From the NCBI GenBank assembly GCA_029204225.1, contig CM055108.1, positions 48,988,996 to 49,052,995 of the forward strand: a DNA stretch of 64,000 nucleotides, written 5' to 3'. Source of the DNA: Diphasiastrum complanatum (taxonomy: Eukaryota; Streptophyta; Lycopodiopsida; Lycopodiales; Lycopodiaceae). Below, in pieces: positions 10,870 through 22,365 of the stretch. The translations under genes and the position numbers were made by a program. How positions within the stretch are numbered: the first letter of the stretch is position 1; each line of letters opens with the position of its first letter. The notes beneath the pieces are model-generated. The model did no database searches and was not told the origin of the DNA. It worked only from the letters and a program-made list of their open reading frames with translations.

Positions 10870-11803
10870 CCGAATACCCCAACTTCCTATAGCTGCTTAG
10901 AGAAAAAGTGCGAGCTGCCATTTGTGAAGACCACCTGCTGTCGTTTTGCCTTCGGTTCTTGAATGATGGATTTGTGTTGTAACCATTGGCAGTGAGTAAG
11001 ATCATCATCAATGTAAACGTGAGAGCCGCGGAGAGTGCGACGCACCCGAAGAACCGCTTGCCTGTCTTGCGGAGTTTTGAATTTGACAAATAAAACCTTG
11101 GGATCAGTCTTGACTCGCCAAGCATACTGAAAGAGATAGTCCTTTGCGCGATGTAAACAAAGATGTAACCTGATGCAATGCTGTACCCTCGGTAGGAAGA
11201 CCCCGCAACCGCAAGTTTAACTTCTTATCACTCGGCGTTGTTGTTCTGCCAGGACGCCTCGTACCGTGGAGTCCAAGGAGGGGACTGCAGAAGATGGAGT
11301 GGCCGTGGAGGATTTAAATGTAGAAGCCCATGATGTGGTCTCACGGACCTGTTTCTCGAGAGGAGGGATCTTCTGGACATGTTCCACAGTTTCATGAAGA
11401 CGTTGTTCAAGCACACGGATGCGACTAGCACTCTCAACAGTGTCATGAATTTAGCGCTCAAGGTGGTGGATCTTACTGATAGAACCTTTAGCATCCTCAA
11501 CTTTACTTGTGATGTTGGGGATGATGTTGCCCTGCCAAGCTCCGCACGAAGAGAAGTGATTTCAGCCTGCTGGGCATCAATCTTGGCAGCCTTGGTAAGC
11601 AGATCCGCACGTAATTCAGTAAGTTGAGAGAGAACATTCGCAAATTGCTTAGAGATGTATTCATTCAAGGAGGAGATGTTCTCCGGAGTGGCGTAGCGAG
11701 CATAGGTGTGGGCGGTGTCCCCCATATGGGCTGAGGATGAAGCGAAAATTGGTGATGGCTGAGCACTTACAAAAGCGTAATGATCGGTGGACGGTGTCTC
11801 CAA
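10870..11803 (-). pseudogene. LINE A ORF1 (coiled coil plus nucleic-acid-binding domain), broken
   Basis: The upstream part, 11803-11380, predicts a coiled coil (EYISKQFANVLSQLTELRAD, AKIDAQQAEITSLRAELGRA). Further down, after frame changes, the minus strand reads VLFVKFKTPQDRQAVLRVRR and GSHVYIDDDLTHCQW, which is the conserved ORF1 C-terminal block of copies E, G and I. In LINEs of L1 type ORF1 protein binds the element RNA. The copy is not intact. Confidence 0.75.
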
Positions 11804-11918
11804 AGTGCGAGGACACTTTCAAGGGTTTTTTGGCATGAAGCTCTTAGCCCGCTTTATGCGCAAATCTAAACCTGGAGCCGTGAGATAGGAAGAAGGCAAC
11901 TAAGGAAGAGCAGGGTAT

Positions 11919-12220
11919 GGCTGAAAAATCCAAAAATGACCCAGAAAATGGCTGGGAAATCCAAAAACGACCTAGATATTGCTAGGAAAATCCAAAAACA
12001 GCTTGGAAAATGGCTGGGAAATCCAAAAACGACTTAGAAATTGGCTGGAAAATCCAAAAACGACTTCTAAAATAGCTGGCAAATCCAAAAACGACCTAGA
12101 GATTGGCTGGAAAATCCAAAATTAGCTTGGAAAATGGCTGGAAAATCCAAAAACGACCTAGAAAATGGCTGGGAAATCCAAAAATGACCTAGATACAAGC
12201 TGGAAAATCCAAAAATAGCT
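11919..12220 (-). repeat. minisatellite, about ten units of 30 bp, upstream of LINE A ORF1
   Basis: Ten imperfect units share the core GGCTGGAAAATCCAAAAACG followed by ACCTAGAAAT or a variant. Alternating unit ends (GACCTAGA and AGCTTGGA) hint at a dimeric pattern. The array lies between LINE A ORF1 and the (CT)n tail of LINE B, i.e. where the 5' untranslated region of A should be. It could be promoter monomers, as in mouse L1, or an unrelated minisatellite. Confidence 0.8.
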
Positions 12221-12221
12221 T

Positions 12222-12252
<31 letters not shown>

Positions 12253-14275
12253 AAGAAAGAAAGCTTTATTAATGTCTTTTCCATGCCAAAAGGCATCTAA
12301 GACAAAAGAAGTACATGTCAAGTATGTGGTAACCAGGAGAGCATCTAAAGCGTCTCCAATGCTGTAATAAAGAAAAAAACATCTGGTACAGGCTAAGATA
12401 AATACATAAATGAAATACATAAATGAAAAAGCCTGTGCATGAAAATCATATGTATCCATGTCAAGAAGTCGGGACTGTGCTGATGCTGTAGAAGGATGTG
12501 ATGCGACCTGTAACATCAGTAAGCACTGGAGCATGCTGGCGTCGTCGATGAGTATGAGCATATGTAGTGCGTCTCTGTCTAGGAGGCCTGGTGGGACGTG
12601 TAACTCTCATGGTCGCCTTAGGCTGGGTGGTGCGTCGTCTCTGCGTCCTGGGTCCGGGAATGTCGTCACAATCGTTGTCAGTCATGTCTGCATCAGAACA
12701 CGATCTCCTGCGTGAGAAGAAGGATGTAATCTGGGACTGTTTGTCTGGGTAAGTATGCTGAACTGCCTGACATAGGTCCTGTCGTAAGAGGGACATCTCA
12801 CGTAGCATAAGTGCCACACAACGGGGGTCCTCGTATGAGATAATGGCCCGCAGTGTAACATGTGTCTAACGAAAAAGGCAATGATATCGCCCTCCGATCT
12901 CATAGTAAACTGGACATGTGAATAGGAAGTGCTCCTCTGACTCGACCATAGCTAATGAGCACAACTGGCAAATCCGCTCCTCTCGCGGGGTGCACTGGAA
13001 TCGTCCAGTCTCAATAGCCAACTAATGTGTTACTCGAAACTGGCCCAACAGAAACCGAAGCCCGTGAGATAGTCCTGAGGTAAGGTAGTGTGGCAAAATT
13101 GGAAGTCCTACTGTGTGTAGCTCCAAAAAGTGTGTCCTGTAATAGTCGGGTTTGACCCCGAGCTGCCCCTGCCATGTCCGTCTCAGATATGCTCTATAAA
13201 GAAAGCGTCTGATGTACTCATGGGTGCCTGATGGAAGGTCTGTGATAGATATGCCAAGTGTGTCCAGTAGCTGGGAGGCCTGAGAGAACCATGATCGTCG
13301 ATGTCCCTGGTCGTAAAGGTGTCGTGATGAAGCAAGTGCCATCTGTATGTATCTCTGCTCATCTGTGGGTGACATCATGATATGCTGGATATATAGGATA
13401 AGCTGGAAGATGGCGGATAGCTGTATGGGTGGAACCGCGAACTCTGTCAGTATAATCTAGTGTGGGACGGACGGCTTAGCCCGTATCATCCGAGATAATA
13501 TGGGAACCTGCAGTCGTGAAATATGGGCCCAATCCGATGATGTAAGACCCATACACCATACTTCTGCTGCATATAGGGTTGTGGGGGTAACGAGAGTATC
13601 AAAAAGCTGGCATTTACTCGGGGCATCCCGAATAAACCGTCTGAAACAGAAACGCTCTAACTGGACAAGGGAGGCGTGACCCTTCCCAAGTCTGGCAGAA
13701 GTTGCCTGTCGCATACCAAAGATAGGCCTGTAAAGAGTACGCCAAGGTAAGTGTAGGAAGATACAACCTCCAAGGGCTGCCTGTCGAAGATAAGTTCCTG
13801 GCGCTACATAAAAGCTCTCGATGTGTTGAAAACCATAACTTTGGTTTTCAATATGTTATCCCCCAATCCCCATCTACTGCAAAAAGCATGAAGGCTATTG
13901 AGATGTCGTTGTAATCCCTCTCTGGTAGAAGATAAGAGAACCACTTCATCTACATATAAAAGTATAGAAATCAAGATACTCCCAAGTCTGCAACCTGTGC
14001 CACCACATCCCTCAATGACTCTCTCAAGCTCGTCGATATATAGCCCAAACAGGGTTGGAGATAGAGAACAACCCTATTTAACATCAATAGTGCTCCAGCA
14101 ATGATCTGAGATGCCGATGTCACTCCGAAAACAACCAAGGACTCTCTCATATAGTGCCATCACTGCCAAGATCGTGTCAGTAGAAAAGCCGAGATCACGT
14201 AGCCGCTGGATGAGGAGGGATCAGAACAGAGTCGAAGGCTTTCCTGAAGTTAACAAAACAACAATAGACCCGCTC
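12222..14275 (-). mobile_element. LINE copy B, 5'-truncated in the RT
   Basis: The 3' end is at the left: (GA)n at 12222-12249, AATAAA on the minus strand at 12270-12265, then the 3' hairpin at 12303-12274. Decayed C-terminal and RT coding follow to 14275 (MMSPTDEQRYIQMALASSRH, LERFCFRRFIRDAPSKCQLF, FRKAFDS). The copy ends inside the RT motif KAFDSV, immediately at the (GA)n tract of LINE C. Many stops and frameshifts are present. Confidence 0.85.
12274..12303 (-). promoter_or_regulatory. LINE B 3'-terminal hairpin
   Basis: gtcttttccATGCCaaaaGGCATctaagac: a 5-bp inner stem around AAAA with outer GTCTT/AAGAC pairs. It lies about 25 bp inside the (GA)n tail. The same structure occurs at the 3' end of copies C-G, I and J. 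Confidence 0.7.

Positions 14276-14347
<72 letters not shown>
14276..14347 (-). repeat. (GA)n / (CT)n tail of LINE C
   Basis: A pure dinucleotide tract of about 70 bp forms the 3' end of LINE C on its coding strand as (CT)n. Its right flank is gaaagcaagaaaggaagctttattaatgtc, the common LINE 3' end. Its left flank is the truncated RT of LINE B. Confidence 0.9.
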
Positions 14348-14351
<4 letters not shown>

Positions 14352-14733
14352 AAGAAAGGAAGCTTTATTAATGTCTTTTCCGTGCCAAAAGGCATATAAG
14401 ACTAGTAAATGTGCATGTCAAGTATGTGGTAACCATAGGAGCGTATGAAACGTCTCCAAAACAGTAACAAAAGTAGCAAATCTAGAGCTAAAGCTATGAA
14501 CTGAACTAGATGTAATGCTATAAGAAACATGTGGGAGCATGTATACTGCTAAAAGTCATGAGTGAGGAACGACGTTATCATCTTGTCCTGCTGATGCTAA
14601 TGCTATAGAAAGATGTAATACAGCCTACGGCATGAAGGGCCACTAGTGGTCTCTGACATCGTCTGGGAGGATGAAGAGGTCTCCGCGTGATAGGTCGAGT
14701 AGCTCGTGCTGCAACATGGGTATGTGTGGGACG

Positions 14734-15747
14734 CTATCTCTGATCTCTGTGGGCAAGTAGGTCATCATCATCATCATCATCACCGTCATCAAATCGTCCT
14801 CTCCTCTTGGAGAAGAAAGAGGTGATCTGAGGCTGAGAAACCTGACTCTGTTGGGCTGTCTGATACAAATCCTGTCGTAGTATAAACATCTCTCGTATCA
14901 TGAGTGCCGCAAATCGGGAATCCTCATAAGCTATGACCGATCGTAAGGTGACAGGTGTGTCACGGAACAAACAGTGGTATCTCCCTCTGATCTCGTAATA
15001 TACCGGGCACCTAAAGATAAAGTGCTCCTCTGCCTCCACCTCCTCTAAAGAGCATAACTGGCAAATCTACTCCTCTCTCGGGGTACCCTGGAATCTACCA
15101 ATCTCAATAGCCAACTGATGTGATGATACGCAGAGCTGTCCCAATGTAAATCTGAGGCAATGTGATCTCGAGTCCAAATAATGTGGTAAGACCGGGAACC
15201 CTGCTATGTCAAGCTCAATAGAATGAGTCCAGTAGTAGCCGGGTTTAACCCCAAGCTGTCGCCCCCAAGTACGGTCGCAATATGCCCGATATAAGATGCG
15301 CCTGATATACTGATGAGTACCGGAGGGGAGCTCTGTAATGGAGATGCCTGAGAGAACCACGATAGTCGATAACCCTGGTCATGAAGAAAGTGCAAGGAAA
15401 CAAGTGTTGTCTGTGTATATCTCATATCCTCATCGGGCAGAGCCTGGATTCTCTCAATGTATGTGATAAGCTGGAACGCAGCATATATCTGAATGGGTGG
15501 AACGACAAACTCTGAAAGAAGGATCTCATGTGGAACCGAGGGCTTCGCCCGAATCATACGAGCTAACATGGTGGTCTGCAATCATGAAATGCTGGCCCAA
15601 TGTGATGAAGGAAGGCCGGTACACCATGTCTCTGCTACATATAAGGCTGTGGGGGTGACAATAGTATCAAAGAGTCTACACTTGTTGCGAGCGTCTCGGA
15701 TGAGCTTCCTGAAGCAGAACCGCTCAAGCTGAACAAGAGAGGAATGT
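14734..15747 (-). pseudogene. LINE C C-terminal and RT 3' part, broken
   Basis: Frames at 15039-14734, 15360-15067 and 15581-15204 carry the C-terminal region common to the family: HEILLSEFVVPPIQIYAAFQ, ITELPSGTHQYIRRILYRAY and, after a stop, EEHFIFRCPVYYEIRGRYHC of the zinc-finger block. A stop in the finger codons near 15066 and shifts near 15350 and 15210 break it. The first CxxC of the finger lies at the broken point. Confidence 0.8.
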
Positions 15748-16105
15748 TGTAATAGATCCTAACACCACAGTAGGGCAAACACTAACTGATCCACCCAACC
15801 TTGCCTACTCCCTGATATAGAGTAAGCCCCTCCTAGCCCAGTGTGAGGACTGGTAGCATGCTACTGCCAAGTGTCGGCCACGTGGCACTGACGTGGCCGA
15901 GTGCACATCAGGACCCAACTGGGGGCCCTATCCTGTTGACAGGGTCCCTAGGCTGTGTTAGGCCCGCCATGGCTATGGACCGTGTTGGGGCACACTACTC
16001 ACATTGTCTTGCCCTGTTGGTCATGTACGCTGGACACGACCCTGACTGTGGTATCTGACCTATCTGTGTTCTCTAGGGTTCGGCACTGGTTACGAGCTCG
16101 TAACA
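15748..16105 (-). repeat. Gypsy-2 3' LTR
   Basis: 358 bp, TG...CA, about 97 % identical to the 5' LTR at 21897-22254. Near its outer end on the coding strand is a perfect 16-bp palindrome, GTTACGAGCTCGTAAC (16089-16104), one base from the terminus. Confidence 0.92.
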
Positions 16106-16134
16106 CTCCCTCCCCCTTAAGAACCGTCTTGGTC

Positions 16135-18498
16135 CTCTAAGACAAAGTCTGGAAAAATCTTGCGAAGGACGCTGCCTCTTTCCCAAGTGGCATTCTCAAC
16201 AGGCTGATCATTCCACTTAACCAGATATTCTCAGTATAGAGTATGACGAGTCTGCGTCTCTCTACTATCAAGAATCCCCTCTGGTTCATGTGGAGGTTGC
16301 TGAGGATCCAATGGGAGAACTAGAACATTGTCCCCTACCAGATTGTCTGATCTGGTTAAGGCTTTTCGTAACTGACTTACATGAAAGACTGGAAAAACCT
16401 TACTGCTGTGTGGGAGTTCTAGTTCATAGGTGACCTCGAGTAGTCCCCTACTGATGGTAAAGGGACCACAATACCTTGGAGACAACTTAGCACACACTCC
16501 TGATTTGAGGGTTTTAGAGTCAACTGGGACTCTCAAGTAGACTTTCTCACCAGTGGAGAACTGCACATCCCGTCTGTGTGGATCTGCATAATGCCTGGCT
16601 CGATCCTGGGACTCCCTAATGCTACGCTTAGCATGTTCTATCATCTGGTTTAGGTCCTCTAAAAAGTTTCTAGCTGCTTCAACTTTTTCTTGTTTAAACC
16701 CTACAGCTGTGGGTGAGCGTGGCTGAAAACCGTACATCAACATAAATGGGCTGTATCCCGTAGCTGAATGTTTGGTACTGTTGTAAGCAAACTCTAATAT
16801 CGAGAGATACTCCTCCCAATTAGTCTGCTTCTTACTGACGTATGCTCGAAGCATATCCTCCAGCACTTGATTTACCCTTTCTGTTTGACCGTCCGTCTGT
16901 GGATGGTCGGTGGTACTCATATTAAGTTTAGTATGGAGATGATGGAATACTGCCCTCCAAAAATTTCCAGTAAACTTACTGTCCCGGTCGCTGACTATGT
17001 CGGAAGGTAGACCGTACAATTTAAATAGCCCGTCTACAAACAACCTCGCTAACTCTGGAGCTCTAACGGTTGTTTTGGTCGGAATGAAATGAGCCATTTT
17101 GGTCAGACGGTCAACTGTGACCCATATAGCGTCATTACCCTTTTGGGTTTTAGGCAGGCCTACTATAAAATCCATGGAGATACTCTCCCATTTACCAGCT
17201 GGTATTTCTAAGGGATGCAACAACCCTCCTGCCTTTAAACGATCTGCTTTATTTACTTGACATTTCTGGCAACTGGTTACATACTGGTGGACGTCCTTTT
17301 TCATACTGGGCCAGAAAAATTGCCTACGAAGAAGCTCATAGGTCTTCTGTATGCCTGGGTGTCCCGCACTAGGATTGTAATGACATTCATATAGGACCTG
17401 CTGCCTATAATCCTCTGAATTGGGGACACATACTCTATCTCTATAGAGCAAGTACTCATCCTGAATGGAATATTGTTTCCATTTGAATCCTTGAGTCAAC
17501 TGACCCTCAACCACTTGGGTTTGCTTGGGTAATACAGGCTCAAAATCCTCAACGTCATCTAACGACGTATACTCGGACTCATCATCATCCTCAACGGAAG
17601 CTGCCATATTCTTGGATGAACTGGCACCAGCCCCGGGAACTGGTTCCGGAGTCTGTAACTGTCTGCTCTGGACTGAGTTCCAGATAGTAGAGAAGAATGC
17701 ATCATGCTGGCATTTCCCTCTCAAGGACTCGAGTAACTCATTACGAATCTGAGTAAAACTCAGCTCGTTTATCATAGGCATTCTGCTAAGGGCATCTGCT
17801 ACTATATTGAATTTTCCACGTCTATATCTGATAGACATGTCAAACTCTTGCATCAACTCTGCCCAACGAGCTTTACGACCTCTAAGCTCAGGTTGATTGC
17901 AAAGGTATCTGAGACTCTCATGGTCTGTCAGGACCTCAAAGTTGGCACCATACAAATAATGCCTCCAAGTCTTAAGGGCATGGACTATAGAAAAGAGTTC
18001 CTTTTCATAGGCACTGTACCTAGTCTGAGCTGGCTCGAGTTTTTTACTCTCAAACGCAACTGGTCGTCCACCCTGGGTTAGCACAGCACCTACTGCAAAG
18101 TCGCTAGCATCTGTTTCGACCACAAATGGCTGATTGGGGTCGACGACTTTTAAAACTGGTGCTGTAGCTAAGGCTGTTTTGAGAGCATCAAAGCTCTCCT
18201 GCTGTGCAGACTCCCAAATGAACTCCTTTCCCTTCCCCTTAAGGAGATTTGTCATAAGAACTGCTATCTGAGCATATTCCTTGACAAATCGTCTGTAATA
18301 TCCTGCCAGACCAAGAAAGATCTGAAGTTCCAAAATATTCTGAGGTCTCAGCCAATTGAGTATGGCTTTAACCTTATTTGGGTCCATCTTAATCCCATCT
18401 GAAGAGATAATGTGACCCAAATATGCTACTTCTTCAACGAAGAATTCACACTTGGATTGCTTAGCAAAGAGCTTATGCTTTCTGAGCAGTCGAAACAC
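16135..18498 (-). pseudogene. Gypsy-2 RT end, RNase H, integrase and chromodomain
   Basis: A 755-codon open stretch (18498-16231) covers RT thumb ([20 protein letters not shown]), RNase H ([26 protein letters not shown]), the integrase zinc finger ([18 protein letters not shown] ... CQKCQVNK) and the DDE core ([38 protein letters not shown]). After the C-terminal block a TGA at 16231 interrupts the chromodomain, which reads on as EYLVKWNDQPVENATWERGS. The DDE triad looks intact, so only the nonsense codons and the deletion upstream stand against activity. Confidence 0.9.
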
Positions 18499-18555
18499 CT
18501 TTCTGAGGTGTTTTAGATGCTCCTTCCTCGTTTTGCTGTAAACTAGGATGTCATC

Positions 18556-19284
18556 TTAAAATACGACTACAAACTTACCCAAGTATGGTCTAAGGACACT
18601 GTTCATCAAGGTCATAAAGGTAGCTGGAGCATTTGTGAGCCCAAATGGCATCACCTTAAACTCATAATGACCGTGACGAGTCCTAAAAGCTGTTTTCGAG
18701 ACATCTTCCGATTTTATACGGACTTGATGATATCCTGATCTGAGGTCTATTTTGCTGAAAAACTTAGCCCCGTCGAGTTGGTCAAACAACTCGTCTGCCC
18801 GAGGCATAGGGTATTTATTCTTGACTGTGACTTTATTGAGGGCTCTGTAATCTACGCAAAGACGCATAGACCCCTCTTTCTTTTTCACCTATAGGACTGG
18901 TGAGGCCCATGGTGAACTACTGGTCTGAATTTGGCCTTTCCCAAGATAGTCTGTTAACTGCCTAGTTATTTCTTCATCCTCTGTTCGGCTGACCCGATAC
19001 GGAGGTTTAGAAACAGGTGCTGTACCTGGTACTAGGTTTATTACATGATCTACCTCTCTGCTAGGTGGTAAACCATCTGGTAAATCTACACGAAAAATGT
19101 CTTTAAATTTAGACAACAAAGTTTCTAATTTACTGATTTTCTGCTGAATAGAACTGGAAATAGAAACTTCAGGAATAAACTGAAAGTCACATAAGAATAC
19201 CTGATGGTCTTTGTCTCCGATTAGCTGACAGAGGTCTGAACTGCAGACCATAGAACTGTTGGGAACATCATGCTCCCCATGCAA
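18556..19284 (-). pseudogene. Gypsy-2 RT N-terminal part with two stops
   Basis: The pieces 19284-18889 and 18888-18556 encode the protease tail and RT start (PSREVDHVINLVPGTAPVSK, then [34 protein letters not shown]). A TAG at 18889-18891 lies between PVL and VKKKEGSM. The same TAG is present in Gypsy-3. A second stop (TAA, 18556) hits the Leu of the catalytic FLDD box, so this copy cannot make RT without suppression. Confidence 0.88.
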
Positions 19285-19300
19285 CTGGATCTCTCGGCCT

Positions 19301-20815
19301 TTACGCTGAAAGCTGAGGGTGTTCTCCTAATAGTTTCTGTGGAGGAAAGGTCCTAAACTGTAGAGCCAATCTCTCCCGAGAACAATATATTTTTTTATCT
19401 TCACCTTTAGCTAATGAAACTATGTACCTGTGCTGACTAGGTACTTCTGGTAGTTTAAGCTTTTTAACCAGGGTGTAGTTGATGAAATTATGGGTTGCCC
19501 CATCATCAACCGTAACTCTTACTGACTGGTTACCAACTTTCCCATGCATACGTACTAGGTCATGCGGCCCAAAGCTGAAGGGTCTCGCTAGCATTGCAGA
19601 GGTCAGCTGGCAACAGTGTTCATGATCTTCATGATACACTTTGATCTCGGAAGCTGCCGAGTCACTAGGAGAACATACAGTCTCAACAAGATGAACTTGT
19701 TTTTTATCTTTCTTATCTTTTTTTGTGAAAGGCCCCTTGGGACACTGTCTGACTGTGTGTCCCTTGCCCATACACACAAAGCACAAACGTTCTTGTTTGG
19801 CTTTCTCAAAATCATCTGGTTTTAAGGGCTGTATGAGTGAAGGGCGTTTCTGAGGAGCTTCACTTTTAAATTTATCCTCTTTCTTTCTTTTTAAATTTTT
19901 TTTTTTAAATTGAAAGTCTTTCTGAGGAGGCTGCTCAGAAAGTGGTTGTTGTCTCGCTCTCTTCCTACCCACTGAATCATCATAGATTTGAGCATATCTG
20001 AGAGCTTGCTCAAGGATAGTAGGCGAGTTTCTCTGGACCTCTACTTTATATTCATCTTTGAGGCCACGGACAAATCCCCTAATTTTCTGATAGTCATCCA
20101 TATTTTTTATCTTTAAAATTGCTTCTCGATACTGCGAGATATATTGGATGAGGGATTTATCCATTACTGTTCTTTCCCAGGCTTCCCAGGCTCTATCAAG
20201 TTCATTTTCTAGTAGAAATTCTCTTAGGAAAGCTTCTTCAAAAGCTTTCCATGACTGGGGAGTCTGCCCAGTCTCCTGGAAATTTAACCACCACATATAG
20301 GCCATAGGCCCTAAGGAAAGACTGGCCTCAATAGCTTGCAAATGGTCAGGGGTCTGTTTAAGAGCGTGAATGTTCTTCCATTTGCTGAGGAAGGTTTGTA
20401 GAATATCTGCATTTCTATCCTTCTCTTCCTCATTAAAAGTAGGAGGCTTTAAATCTTTAAAGACACTGGGGTGAGACCGTAAAGTCTCACCCGAAACTGA
20501 TGGAAGTGGAGAAGGGGACAACTAAGAAGTGGAGGGAAGGCTTCCTTTCGCGGAACTCAAAATCAAGTTCTTGAGTTCAGCAAACGAGTCATCCACACTG
20601 GACTTGAAATTGGCTAATGCCAACTTCAGTTCATCCACTTCTGTTACCAATTGGAGAAACTGCTCCTTGGTAACCAGTTCGTCGAGTTCTTCGGCGAACT
20701 GTTCCTGTTCTTCCACTTCCATGGGTTCCTTCCCCTTTCTATAAGCCAAGGCTTCTGTTTGAAGTTCGTCGAAGCCTCTCTCCGGGGGTTGATCAGGTCC
20801 CTGAGGAGTGGTCAT
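19301..20815 (-). pseudogene. Gypsy-2 gag and protease
   Basis: The start codon at 20815 follows an untranslated leader. An acidic coiled N-terminus (ELDELVTKEQFLQLVTEVDE) is cut by a TAG at 20522, where Gypsy-3 has CAG. The capsid domain (406 codons, 20521-19301) has a zinc knuckle CFVCMGKGHTVRQC near residue 248 and a protease-like VDDGATHNFINYTLVKKL. Just after SLAKGEDKKI about 330 bp present in Gypsy-3 are missing, and the frame is lost. Confidence 0.87.
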
Positions 20816-21896
20816 CTTTGGAACTGAAAGGGAGCTACCTTAACCTCTGAAGGAAAAAAAGTCTAAAAGACTAATTTACAACTGTACAAGGAGGGAAAGA
20901 AAACTTAGCTCTTTCTGAGAACTATACTTCCACAGAGAGAATCAAGAAAAGCCCTTTCAGTTCTTCTTCAACTGTTTTCAGACCTGTGATTCTGAGAAAT
21001 CCGAATTTTTTTGAAATTTTTTTGCTATCCCCCCTCGTTGATCTGACAGCTCCAGTATTGGTACCAAAAAACCAGATTCAAAGCCCAAATCCACTTGCAA
21101 ATCCTGGAATTGGTGATGGTACCCTGCTCGCTGATCTGTGGCAGCCCTGAAATTTCCCAAAAGTCGAGTAAAATCTGGAAAGGGTGCAAGAAAAATCCGG
21201 AACAAACTAGTTCCTACCCTCGATGGCTGGGCAGCGACCTGTTTGCTCCAAAAAACTTTGATTTAAAACCAAAAAATGGTTCTGGAAATCAGAAAAGATG
21301 TGGGTACTGTCAGCGCTGGATCAGCACCACTCTTCCTCTTCAAAATGTCGTTCTAATTCCCGAATCTGATGGCAAAAATCAAAGATGAAAGCTGGAAATG
21401 CGCGCTGGACCTGTTCTAGAAACTTTTACTAATTTCTATCTGACAAGCAGCTTTTCTACACACTTCTGATCGGTAGAAGGCTGTTCCTACAGCGCTGGCC
21501 CTGCTACTCTATTCTCTGAAAATTTTAAGAAGTTCTGTATATTAGATATTAGATTCAAGGTTGTTAAAATTCTTGTGTACAAATGACCAAAAGGATCTTT
21601 TCTACATTGGGAAACATGCTTTATTCAATAGGAGATTCAAGGTCAAATTTCTTGTGTACAAATGACCTAACACATCTTTTTGCAACAATGCAAAAGCACT
21701 GGATGCATGGATAGAAAGAGATGCATCGGGAATTGGATAACTTATCAGATTAAAAAGGTTTTTGAGGGAGGCAGCTTGTTGCATAAATTTTGTGAACCCA
21801 TGCAAAACTATATGCTAGTCAAGACAATTCTAATCTAGCTACTTTCTCCACTGCTGAAAACTGAATTCCCTAAGATGGAGATGGCTCTGATACCAG
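20816..21896 (-). other. Gypsy-2 5' leader
   Basis: About 1.08 kb between the 5' LTR and the gag start, ending with the tRNA-Met primer site. Short open frames occur but none resembles a protein. The corresponding leader of Gypsy-3 (52444-53215) is shorter and only partly alike near gag. Confidence 0.75.
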
Positions 21897-22254
21897 TGTA
21901 ATAGATCCTAACACCACAGTAGGGCAAACACTAACTGATCCACCCAACCTTGCCTACTCCCTGATATAGAGTAAGCCCCTCCTAGCCCAGTGTGAGGATT
22001 GGTAGCATGTTACTGCCAAGTGTCGGCCACGTGGCACTGACGTGGTCGACTGCACGTCGGGACCCAACTGAGGGCCCTATCCTGCTGACAGGGTCCCTAG
22101 GCTGTGTTAGGCCCGCCATGGCTATGGACCGTGCTGGGGCACACTACTCACACTGTCTTGCCCTGTTGGTCATGTACGCTGGACACGACCCTGACTGTGG
22201 TATCTGACCTATCTGTGTTCTCTAGGGTTCGGCACTGGTTACGAGCTCGTAACA
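21897..22254 (-). repeat. Gypsy-2 5' LTR
   Basis: 358 bp partner of 15748-16105. The palindrome is at 22238-22253. The inner edge borders the primer site at 21896. Confidence 0.92.
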
Positions 22255-22365
22255 AATGCCCCTTCCCAAGTCGGGTGGTGGCAGCCTGTCGCATGCTGAA
22301 GGTAGGACCAGAAAAGAGTATCCCCAAATAGGTATAAGAGGAAACTACCTCTAAGGCCTGTCCAT

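Larger units (their letters stand above)
2140..11870 (-). mobile_element. LINE copy A (non-LTR retrotransposon), split by two LTR insertions
   Basis: One ancestral LINE lies on the minus strand in the order ORF1 (11803-10870), endonuclease and linker (10860-9603), the linker/early RT part (4269-3965), then RT and C-terminal region (3305-2140). The pieces rejoin exactly when two insertions with target-site duplications are removed: Gypsy-1 at 4270-9602 (GTGGA) and the solo LTR at 3311-3964 (GTAAC). It is an old copy with many frameshifts and stops. The RT catalytic box reads YVDG rather than YADD. The conserved C-terminal CCHC finger is missing at the 3' side. Confidence 0.85.
15748..22254 (-). 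mobile_element. Gypsy-2: chromovirus LTR retrotransposon
   Basis: The two 358 bp LTRs (15748-16105 and 21897-22254) differ at about 11 sites (near 3 %). The primer site CTGGTATCAGAGCC follows the 5' LTR on the minus strand at 21896. The polypurine tract AAGGGGGAGGGAG precedes the 3' LTR. The flanks read AATGT at 15743-15747 and AATGC at 22255-22259, an imperfect duplication with one change. Gag, protease, RT, RNase H, integrase and chromodomain are all present in order, but with several stops and one deletion. It belongs to the same family as Gypsy-3. Confidence 0.92.

Noticed and set aside
11919-12220. CRISPR-like array
   Set aside because: Units follow one another without variable spacers, and the context is a plant intron. 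It is a minisatellite.
14195-14395. Open frames rich in Ser-Leu or Arg-Glu repeats (also near 22366, 23067, 23812, 28263, 50394, 50553, 62154)
   Set aside because: They are translations of the (GA)n/(CT)n tracts; codons outside the tract belong to LINE sequence or nothing recognisable.
15843-16140. Open frames recurring in every LTR of the Gypsy-2/3 family (MRTGSMLLPSVGHVALTW type, and MLGPPWLWTVLGHTTH type)
   Set aside because: They lie wholly in the LTRs, on the strand opposite to the element, and resemble no protein. Recurrence only reflects LTR copies.
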